Shown: positions 54,218 through 64,000 of the stretch, in pieces | Numbering within the stretch: position 1 is the stretch's first letter | How the letters are laid out: every line of letters starts with the position of its first letter | Assembly: GCF_905220565.1 (NCBI RefSeq) | Contig: NC_059401.1 | Span: forward strand, 8,643,001 to 8,707,000 | DNA length: 64,000 bases | Direction of reading: 5' to 3' | DNA from: Melitaea cinxia | Lineage: Eukaryota > Arthropoda > Insecta > Lepidoptera > Nymphalidae | Notes under the pieces: generated by a model | Database searches by the model: none | What the model was told of the DNA's origin: nothing | The model's input: the letters and a program-made list of their open reading frames with translations, nothing else | Program-made: the position numbers and the translations under genes

Positions 54218-56150
54218 CTGCTTGGAAACAGAATAAACTTTTACAAATTTTATAAAAAAGAACAGATCTATAAAATAACTTTTGAATTAGTTTCTTTTTT
54301 TTTTTTTTTCAAATGAGACTGTAGTGAATTGTACCTACTTATGAAATCAATTTTTCCACATTTATAAGAAAATGAAGAAATAAACGATGTATAAGATTCT
54401 CCTTGATACAATTACTCCAATAACATTGATTTATTCTCTGTTAAAACAAAGTAGGTAGGTAGTAGGTAGGTAGGTAGATACCTTCCAAATTGACAAAATA
54501 TTATACCAACACTAATCATACACAGTAAATACATATGATTGTACAACATGAACAAAACTTGGCTGAAAACGAAACCTGTATTTATTCTTTTCCCAACTCT
54601 GACATTTATATATTCTCATCGAAATGTAACTTCAGCGTTGTTTAACACGGAGGATTATACAGCCGTGAACCGCTTATTCCCAGCCAATGGCCAATCCCGC
54701 GGTAATCCAGGATCACGTCGCCTATAACCTGTACTATATAATACGCATATCCAATACTCAGGCTATTATCATATTATATTTTAACATTAATTTCAATAAA
54801 ACTGCATTTAATAATGAACTTACTATGTTTGGTAAATTAATTAATTAGTCATATTAAATCGTTATAAACATTTGCACACATCTAAATATCTTTTACAAAA
54901 ATATATAAAAGCTATAGAACACAAACGCATCCCAGTTGAATATTACACATCTTTTGTAGTTATAGATAAGAAGTACTTAAATTAAACATTAAATAGTAAT
55001 AGCACGATCAATGTGCACCGGCCCCGGAGTAATGACGTCACGCAATCAGCTTACCGAGGCTGAGTCCATGAGAATGCGGCTATTGTGTCCGCACATGGCA
55101 AAGGCCCGGCGCATACGTTCGTTCCCGCGCTCACGGCTCATGCCGGCTTAAAGTGAAAATGTGAATAGTAGCGGACACTCCGCACGGCCATAGCTTAAGT
55201 ACAGTTGAAAGGGGTAGACTACACGTATCAAGATAGAGCTGAGGAAGAATATATTCAGTTATTCACTTTAAGATGTTAATTTTACTATTGACATTTTTCG
55301 GCATGTGGGAAAAATAAAATAATAAAAATAACCGTTAAAGAAGACATGTTTACAACACATTCTTTATTTTTTAAATTAGCCTAAAGTAGAGTACCTTACA
55401 CGAACCCGTAATAAACCCAGTACTTATAGGATACTTAATTATATTTTTTATAATTTATAAAAATTATATCGACAGATCGACATTAGTATGAAAAGCAATA
55501 TAGTAGTTCCACGCCCCAAGCGACGACTTCTATCGTTGATGCAGTGCTACAAATATACGCAAGTGTAACAAATGTTAACCTTTGTTTATAGGGTGAATGT
55601 AATCCCAAATAGAACACGTGCTTTTTTCTCGGCTTTTTCCCTGTCCTTTAGAACTTTACACGCTAGAAATGCAACTTTATCTGTTCATGTTAGAGTTTAT
55701 ACTCTATTAGCTTATATAACCGGAGGGACACTCGAGCCAAGGGGCTTATTTACGGTGTGACACGGATAAGCGAGATTTTAATTACAACTTTGAGAAGAGA
55801 AACTAAGTTTGATCTAACCATGCTTGATAACACGTTTACTTCCCTTTCAGAAGTTATGATCTTATAAATAAATTTGTTTTAAATTAATTACAAAATTTAT
55901 TTTCGTTACGGAATATGAGTAATAATTGTTTTTTATTATTATATGTGTTTATAATATTACTTAAATAGTTACATACTATATGAATCCCGCAGACAATAAT
56001 AAATTAAAAATATAAGTAAAATAAAAAATAAGTTTTATTAAAAAGTAGTTTTCTAAGTGATAGTCGATATAATAAAAAATTGATCATCTAAAGTAGATCG
56101 ACTTAATGTAAATCTGTAAATATAAATTTCAAGAATACTTATCATTTAAT
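54218..56150. other. Presumed dsf intron, left part
   Basis: AT-rich with a (GTAG)n-like run near 54450-54480 and a GC-rich island at 55010-55160. The island contains a perfect CRE palindrome TGACGTCA at 55033-55040. No zinc-finger (DNA-binding-domain) exon of the receptor was found here on the minus strand. Confidence 0.45.
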
Positions 56151-56154
56151 CCGA

Positions 56155-56458
56155 ATTTATGAAATTCGTAGACGAACAAAGGCCCACGACATAGCTCTAA
56201 AAATCTGCAAGCTAAAGTGGCAATGGCCATATTGTTAGAAAAACTGAAAACCAATGGGGAAAAAAGGTTTTCGAATGGCGACAGCATCTCGGCAAAAAGA
56301 GCATAGGCCGCTTTCGAAAGACGACCGAGACGACCTAAAGAAGACAGGAGGAAGCCTCTAAATTTAGAGGGCGCAGGATCGGACAGAATGGCGAACATTA
56401 GGGAAGGCCTACGTCCAGCAGTGGACTTCTAAACGCAGATGAATGGATGGATGGATAC
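56155..56458 (+). mobile_element. LINE 3'-terminal coding fragment
   Basis: Plus-strand frame reads NEIRRRTKAHDIALKICKLKWQWP, then degraded KKVFEWRQHLGKKSIGR and IGQNGEH, the C-terminal end typical of insect endonuclease/reverse-transcriptase LINEs. It ends 'aggcctacgtccagcagtgg' and an ATGG repeat. Stops interrupt it. The open frame on the minus strand is a shadow. Confidence 0.75.
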
Positions 56459-56621
56459 CATTTATTTTAAAATTGATTTTAATAAAAAAAAAAGTGTGTA
56501 TTATGTAGGTAAACGTTTACATTCATAATATCCAAAGCTATAGAGAAAAGACGATTTGCCATCGCGATCATAGTAAATTGTTATAACATTTTATTTTAGT
56601 TTTTCATATGATTAAAAACAC

Positions 56622-56965
56622 GACGCCGCGTTGGCGCAACGGTCACAGCCATGGATTGTACCTGTTGCGCTGGCGGTTGCGGGTTCGATCCCCACACATG
56701 ACAAACATTTGTATTGGCCATACAGGTGTTTGCCGTGGTCTGGGCGTTTGTGCAGTTCTTGTGGGTCTCCCCACCGTGCCTCGGAGAGCACGTTAAGCCG
56801 TCCGTCCCGGTTGTTATCATATACACCTGATAGCGATCGTTACTCATAGTAGGGAATATATCCGCCAACCCGCATTGGAGCAGCCTGGTGGATTAAGCTC
56901 TGATCCTTCTCCTACATGGGGAAAGAGGCCTATGCCCAGTAGTGGGATATTAGAGGCTGAAGCGT
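56622..56965 (+). repeat. tRNA-derived SINE, near full length
   Basis: tRNA-like head with A box (TTGGCGCAACGG, about 56630) and B box (GGGTTCGATCCCC, about 56681), body 'gtattggccatacaggtg' and 'ggtctgggcgtttgtgcag', and tail 'ggcctatgcccagtagtggg'. Minus-strand relatives lie at 4334-4560 and 32150-32356. Confidence 0.88.
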
Positions 56966-59900
56966 AAAAACACGATGCACGTGCAAAACAATGACAGAAA
57001 TGTAAGATTTCTCTTTCTTTTTCTCTTTGTTTATTCTAAAATTTAAATTGAAGTCATCACAAATTGGTAAAATAGGCGATTATTCTGATAGGGTTTATAT
57101 TTGGAACACTTTTAAAACATTTAAATATTTTAAATAGATTCTGCCCGTTTCCAAATTTTCTCTGCAATTTTAGTTTATTTTAACCATGGTTATCTATATT
57201 TTTATTTATTTTTTCATCAAGCTTACGTTTTTATAATTATTTAAATATTGTCTCATTCATATTTTATCTAATAATTTATTGAAGACATTATTTAAATTTC
57301 ATGTGATGTTATTCGCAACTTGGGAACATGGTATTTTTAGACATAGTTGTAATCTTTTTTAGAAATATACATTTATTCCGCCCATTGGAATTGAAAGAGC
57401 AATTATTATTTTTACAATACGTAGGTATTTAACAAATATCGAAATTTTATTTCAAATTTTATTTTTATTTTTAGAAGTAATAACTTAATATTCAACTTAT
57501 TGATAGTTTTAGTTAAATTAAAATGCTTGAACCCTGCAATATAATTTCCTGCGGTTCTACGATTGGAATCTGCGGTTAAAATTTTATAAATTTTAATAGA
57601 ACGGAAGACTCTCTCGCTACCAAGACGAATCGAACGACAATTCGCTGGAATCGGATTACAAATACATATATAACCGTCTGGAAAATTATGAGTAATCAAG
57701 GATCTTCTTTATAATGAGACACAGAATGAGTATAAAGAAATTTAAGAAAATTTTCGAAAGGTTTTTAAAGTTATGCCAAGATCCGACAGGTCTAATGCTA
57801 TAATTTGTAATATTGACTTTATAATGATAAACACACCATTATGTGAAAAGGCAACAATTTACAATACTAAACAACAACGATATACGGTTAAAATAAGAAA
57901 ATCGCACACCGAGTAAATTTTATTATTTGTCATATAGCTACATCATAGAGCATATAAAATTGCGTGCAAAATAACTTGAGTAGGTAGGTAGTAAATTTTG
58001 TAAGAAATATGGGATCACGTTGCTTTCATCTTCTCTACACTACTCCCACAAACTGCATCCTCTAGATCGATTTTTTGTCGGGTCCTTAAAAAAGTTGTGA
58101 ATACTGCTTACGAAGTTACCCTGGAAAACAATGATCATCTACGATATCCCATGACACGGGTAAAACACTAACTTAAAAGGATGTCCCAACAACGGTTTCA
58201 TACTATGTAAACGTTTTTCTAAATATATCACTTTTCTTTTTTTTATTTATCCTAGGAATTCTAAAGACTGCGATGCCTCTAACACAGCTGAATATTCAGG
58301 CTGATTTTTGCAAAACTGAGTATTTTACTATTTTCATCCCCCCCCCCCCCAAACAAAAGAACATTTAGATTTGGTATTTTGAAATCATAGGCAGACACTT
58401 CAGTTTTATTTATATGTACATGTAGCTAACCTAATATGTCTGTCTAGGAAAATCAATAAATGCTTAAAAATGTCACATTTATGAAAACATTTAAATAAAA
58501 ACAACTAGGTAAGTGAAAAAAGTTTTATTAGTATGACAATAGGAAAAGTAAAAAGGTTCTTCTTCTTTTAATCGTTATAATGTCTCTAAGGACTCTAGTG
58601 ACTGCCAAACCTTTTTTAAAAGGTTTTCACTCAATCACACTTGAAGCGTTTAAAAGGAGATTTAACTTCAAAGATCCATACGCCAAAAGCCCCTTTTAAA
58701 AAAACTCTATCGAATTGAAAGCAAACAAGCAGTATTTTTACAAAAGGTATAGCTGCTACAAAAACTACATGCGCCAATGTTCTGTTTGCCCGTGGGCGAT
58801 GCAGTCACCATGTTTATAAAGGTTAATTACTATTTATGGTTAATGTTTTTGCTATAATGATTACAAGAAAAAAAATATTATACAATAACAAATTTTCAAC
58901 ATTTATTTTAAATATATTTTTTCAAATGTTGCTATCTTTTAGTTCCTAAATTTCTTTCTAATTTGGTAAACATAAGTAGAAAAACATCTGAGTTCCCTTT
59001 AGTTTTTCAATGTGTATGTAAGATTACATAATATTTGTATATCGTCCGTAATTAAAAATAAATTCCAATAGTTTGTATCGAATTTTAATGTTATATTTTG
59101 TCTTCGTCGTTATACTTAAGTTTGTCAAAAGAATGATATCAGAGACCCGTAATAAGACGCTCTTTAAAAACTTAATATACGACATCTAAGAAACATCTGT
59201 TGTAGCAAAGTGTAGTAGTAGACCCATACCAGATTTCTTGTCGGGGGGAGGTGGGTTAGGTAACTATGTATCTACCTACAACGTAGTCGAAAATGGTGTT
59301 TCGTGGTCGTTATGCTAGTGTAGAAAGGGAAGAAGCAATATCGATGGAAATATAAATTTTACATTTCTTACAATTATATTCCGTTATGTTTTTAAAGAAA
59401 AATTGATAAAATAATAACTTTACTGGTATCTACTTTGAGAGACAAGTAGGTACATTATAAAATATGAGTAGGTCCTACTTGCTGACCTAAATATTCTTCT
59501 TTAAGGAATTAAATAAAGCTATTATATATTTTTATTATGAAGAAAGACAATTTGTATGTTTCTTTAATGTTTTTCATGGTTACTGCACCCTACACTCACG
59601 AGATTTAAGTAATATAATAAGCTTTAAGTACCTATTTATGTACATGGCGATAACTGTAGCTAACAAATAATTTAAAATTAACAAAAATAAAATCAAAATT
59701 TTTGAGACAGTATAATTTCGAAAACATTAAAATAAACATTAACTATTTGGTAACTTCTTGTTTAATTTTAATTAACATATAACAACGTTTATTAATTTTA
59801 TCGATATCTACTACAAATAATCTTACGTTACTAGAGTCCAGACTTATTTGCGAACAGTTACGCCACCGGGTGACGGGGAGGTTGTGATTAATGACCCAAT

Positions 59901-60775
59901 AATCCCAGCTGCTTGCCTCCTAGCCTATGAAAGCTTCACGAAGCCGAATTGGTGAATGGTCAAAAGGTTTACAGACTGAAGTGTAAGACGCACTTGTAAT
60001 ACAGCAGATTGAAATACGAACTTTATAAGATGTACATTTAATGATAAAAAATTTAAATTTAAAATAGTGATTTGATTTATTGTTACGTTTAAATGTAATT
60101 TAATAAGTTTTCGTGATTAATAAAAAGTTCTAAAACTTAGTAAAAAAACTGATAAAAGGTATTTCTTAAAACATAAACGTTAAAATGAAAATATTAAACA
60201 TTTTTAACTAAAAATATAATGTAAAATATGTATATAATATAAAATATGTAATAAATCGAACCGATTCAAATGTATAATTTCACGAAAATTTTATGCCTTT
60301 TAAGCAGTGATAAAGAGATCAAACCCTTGGCATCATTACGTAGTATGACTCGGTAAAGAAGCCGTCACCATTCCTTACAAACCGTGACTAGAAGATTTTC
60401 ACAATTGTTACTCGAGAGGAAAACATCTTAAAGGATAAAACGCACCTACCACATCATAATAGTCTAACATAAGGAAGTTAAGTCTATCTGTTGTCATCAT
60501 AGAAATTAGATAGTTACATGTATTATCAACAGCTAAATTATTTTACTAGTACTATGACAGTAGGTACCCACTTAATAGCTATGAAGAACAATTAGTAATC
60601 ACACATTGTTTTCTAAAGTTTACGCGACTTTCACTCATTATAATAGATAAGATGGCATAATAGAGAAGATGGCTGGCCATTACCCCCTGCTTGGGATTCC
60701 GTTATTAAAATAATTAAATCAAAAACCAAGCATAATATGCTACAATTAAAGACTCAGTTGACACTTTCTGCGTAA
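56966..60775. other. AT-rich non-coding stretch
   Basis: No exon, repeat copy or RNA gene that I can support. A poly-C run of ten lies near 58340. A moderately GC-rich patch at 59845-59990 has stops in all frames. Confidence 0.45.
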
Positions 60776-60893
60776 AGAGGACTAACTTTTGACACCTCAG
60801 TCCTCCCGTGACCATGGTTGCTGTAAAGTATCAGAAACGTCAGGCATGTAAAAAACCTAATAAACTGCGATACAATCCGAAAAAGTTGTTTCA
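60776..60893 (-). mobile_element. Foldback MITE, second copy
   Basis: Reverse copy of the element at 16189-16311 sharing 'cctcccgtgaccatggttgc' and 'aatccgaaaaagttg'. Confidence 0.65.
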
Positions 60894-61194
60894 TTATAAT
60901 TAGCAATCACATTAAAAAAATAAGTAAACCTGCAAATCCGTTCTAAAATTTCGATGAAACGACTGGGAAGAATGAGTCATATTTATGTGGAATATTGTTT
61001 CGCTAACGTGATTCGTAGAGTAAGGCTTAATAAACATGTTACCACACAAAAGAATCATTACAAATAAAGAAAGAAGAAACGATTTTTGTCTTACATAGCA
61101 TAATATAAAACGTACATATGTATATCTATGTACACCTGTGTAGATTTATTTTACTAAAACACAGTTCATATGTTATTTTCAAAAGAGTAACTGC

Positions 61195-61365
61195 GGCGTT
61201 TCTTGTCGATTCTTCTCTGCAGAATCTACATTCCGAACCGGTGGTAGCTTTACTTCTAAAAATAATAATCATTTAAAAATTTTAATTTGTAAGACGACGA
61301 TTTGAAGGTGCTTTTGAAGTCTATTTGGGTAAAGTTGTTTTTAATTTTGAATTTTTTTTTACTTC
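61195..61365 (+). repeat. LINE 3' UTR fragment
   Basis: 'ttctctgcagaatctacatt', 'ccgaaccggtggtagctt' and a (GAATTTT)-type tail; same family as 29655-29842. Confidence 0.6.
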
Positions 61366-64000
61366 ACAATTACTACTTATTTCAAAAATAATAATATTTA
61401 TTCATTATCGGAAATAAAATAAAAAAAACCTTACAGACGAAATTTTAATACTTTGTAGTCAATTTAATACTTAACTTTTATAAATATTTATTGTTAAAAA
61501 TAATAAGATTTATTAAATAATTGATTAAAATTCGAAAGCAGTTATTAATTATTATTAGGAATCACATGGAAACAAACCAATTTGTAAGTCTTAAAACATA
61601 AGTACTTATAAGATGAGACTTGATAAATAAAGTAATAAAGATAAAAGTTCAAAATTAAATATAAAATAAACAGAATTAGCGGTACAGTATTAAAGCTCTA
61701 TAGACGTGCATCGAAATCATCGCGTGGAAAATATTTGCTGAGAGAACGACCTCATGTCCCGACATTCGTTTCAACGTTAATTCCAGCCGCATTTGTTCCA
61801 TTACATTTCCGACACAAAGTAGATACGCGTTTGCCGAATTGACTAGGTGGATGCGACCAGGCGAACCTAGGCAGAAGGAGACGACAAGAGAAAATCACCT
61901 GCGTGCGAGAGGGAGGTAAGATTAAAAGTGAGAAAGATGTATTCAGAAGTGAAATAGTCTGCTGGCTGAGCACATCATCATTAACGAGCCAGAGAGGGCG
62001 GAGGGCAGCGAAGAGGCAGAGGGGGCGCGTCAGGTGGGCCATATCCCACGGCTTGTAACACCTGCGTACAAAATTATTCCTTAACGGTATCACTTTTAAA
62101 GATCTTTTTCCTTAAATGTATGTAACTAAGTACCGATCTAGAGGATATTTTCGAGTGTACCGACATAAATATGAAAAATACCCTGGTTTTTATCCGCTCA
62201 GCGAGTCTGTTAGTTATCATTAAATCACATCACAAGCTCTAATTTTCATTATAGGTACATATTTACTAATACATATTTAAAATCTGCTCTTCGTCTTCAT
62301 TGTCTTTATACAGATGTAGTCACGTACATCGAGAAATGTACAGAAAAGTCAGAGTAAAGTAACATAACTGCTTATAACGTCATTGTTTTTGGATAAATTT
62401 TAACGTTTTTTGCAAATTTTTGTGCTATTTTAGTATTTATTATATATTAATCTCCACTTATTGGTAGATTATATCAGCTATCAGGAATAATGGTATACTG
62501 GAAATACTAATAAGCTAAGTAAGAAGACAGTACATGATCTAATTCTTCTCCTTGTGTCACATTTATTTCTACAAAGAGTTTAAACGTTTTTAGGTACAAT
62601 TACTCATTAGTTACTTTTATTCTGTTTTTGAAAGAAACTCAGAATAATTGTGAAAAAATATGATTGCGATGTTATATTAAATGACAAGGAAATCCCATCA
62701 TAAATTCTAAAAGTTGACGCAGTAACCGACAAGCCGCCAGCAGTTTTGAGCATTGAACTGTGTTATAAGTTTTGAGTGCAGCGCTTTGCTTTGTTTCAAA
62801 ATTGTAAAACTTTTTGATATTTTGTATATCACCATTCTGTAAATGTTCGAACTGTTATGAAATAGCATAATTTTCAATATCATGAATATTTTTTATTCTT
62901 TTTAATAATTAAGTGACAGATAAAATGTCTTATCACTCCATCGAAATATTACACTCAGTATAAAAACATTTAAAGTTGTATCATTTTCTATAGTATTATT
63001 GCTAATTATTATTAATACCAAAAACCAATTACGACTAAACCTCAACAAATCCACTCATCCGTAATGCAATTAACTCCCCAATGTAAAGCAGAAATTAATT
63101 AACTATCGCTTAAAGTAACACAAAAAATAGCATCATCAGTGCCAGATGCAATAGTTTATCCGTTATAATATGTATTTCATTTTTGTTATACTATGATCAT
63201 GCAATAATTTGTTCACGCACGATATGAAAATTATTTGATGGGAGAGATTCACTTTACACTTTTGTTCACTGCTGTGTGCCCCGAGGAGGGTTAGTCCTAT
63301 TGTCAAAATATTGGTCATAATATTTTAGATGATAGCGAGGACAGGTAGAGCAGAGTAATATATCGCATAATCCGATCGAATGAACCTATTTTCAAGGAAC
63401 GTTTTCCGTTTTCTATAAAATTTCATACTTCTTTTAAAATAGTTACTAATACTTATTTTGAATACTTTTTAAATAATTTATTATATTTTATTACGTATTT
63501 CATAATATAATGTATAATTATTCGCGCAATTTTTATAAAAGAAAATTTTTGATGTTTACCGTAGTTTTACGTTATCGAGTAGATAGTTACCTACAACATG
63601 ATTCATTCGTAGAATTATAATGTACGAGTATAACAGTTATTTTCCCATTCAAGTAATATAAAGTAATTATAGGCCCTTAATGACAAATCTACAAGCGTTT
63701 ATAATTTTACAATGATAGTTAAATTGAGGTCACCCTCACTTGTTCCCCTCGATGTCTCACCGTGGCTGCTCTCCTGGCAGGAGGTGTCGAACACGTGTTA
63801 AAATTCTAACTCCTAAACTCTTGGTCCGACTCATACAATTCGTTACGCTTCTTATGGGCGAAACACGCAATGGTTTCGAGTGAGAATGGGCAATAAATTT
63901 AAGGGTCAGAAAGGACTGATGTAGCATAAAAAGTGTATTATGAAAGTAGCAATATTAGGTTTATTTATTAAAGTGTTATGTTAGGATAGCGAATTAAGCC
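61366..64000. other. AT-rich non-coding stretch to window end
   Basis: A 113-codon minus-strand open frame (62093-61752) shows no recognisable domain or splice context, and I do not call it a gene. No other feature supported. Confidence 0.4.

Noticed and set aside
54080..54316. Plus-strand frame starting MKETYKATVETVLKGV
   Set aside because: The minus strand here encodes the AVQHERGPRKPKPHP exon of the nuclear receptor with proper splice sites, so the plus frame is a shadow.
55055..55141. Possible first coding exon MSRERGNERMRRAF on the minus strand
   Set aside because: The donor is good, but the phase does not fit the next receptor exon and no domain is recognisable; kept only as a finding.
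56129..56398. 89-codon minus-strand frame
   Set aside because: Shadow of a plus-strand LINE C-terminal fragment.
56622..56710. tRNA gene (A and B boxes present)
   Set aside because: No cloverleaf can be completed and a SINE body and tail follow; it is a tRNA-derived SINE head.
57412..57699. 95-codon minus-strand frame
   Set aside because: Low-complexity ending, no domain; likely chance or a decayed repeat.
61752..62093. 113-codon minus-strand frame
   Set aside because: No known motif, no splice context, isolated in non-coding sequence.

Overview
The window looks like lepidopteran (moth or butterfly) nuclear DNA. It is AT-rich, has short exons with GT-AG introns, and is crowded with repeats typical of Lepidoptera: tRNA-derived SINEs, repeats containing 'GCAGTCCACTGCTGGACA'-like ends, an R4/Dong-type LINE in a (TAA)n tract, mariner, Tigger/jerky-type and gypsy elements. 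All calls come from reading the sequence; no search was run.

Three host genes are recognisable. (1) From about 22.07 kb leftwards on the minus strand lies the N-terminal half or more of blue cheese (bchs; vertebrate WDFY3/ALFY), a giant BEACH-family scaffold for selective autophagy of protein aggregates. I could place 26 exons with consistent splice sites and phases. A run of 200 N (15066-15265) hides several hundred codons. The gene leaves the window at the left edge before its PH-BEACH, WD40 and FYVE domains. (2) At 26975-30091 on the plus strand is a complete six-exon CHORD-CS gene (morgana/CHORDC1), an HSP90 co-chaperone. (3) From 54217 down to 31390 on the minus strand are seven exons of an NR2E-group nuclear receptor, best matching dissatisfaction (dsf). 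They carry the post-DNA-binding-domain box, the hinge and the full ligand-binding domain. The DNA-binding-domain exons were not found and probably lie right of the window. bchs and morgana are divergent; morgana and dsf are convergent.

The rest is mostly mobile DNA. Between bchs and morgana is a THAP-exon element with perfect 27-bp inverted repeats (P-element-like), split by a 5'-truncated R4/Dong-like LINE. dsf introns hold a mariner remnant (32.66-34.17 kb), a stack of nested elements (36.4-48.3 kb: a PHD-bearing Tigger-like element containing a LINE with a Tourist-like MITE inside it, and a second Tigger-like element with a 629-codon transposase ORF, itself split by a rearranged gypsy element), and a third, internally deleted Tigger-like copy (51.6-53.7 kb) hit by a SINE. 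bchs introns hold smaller inverted-repeat elements and SINEs.

The right end (about 55-64 kb) is AT-rich with scattered repeats and no convincing exon, probably a long dsf intron or 5' region. I saw no CRISPR array, rRNA or functional tRNA. The most notable items are the hidden bchs exons, the nested PHD-finger transposons, the auto-integration-like gypsy, and a duplicated splice acceptor in bchs.
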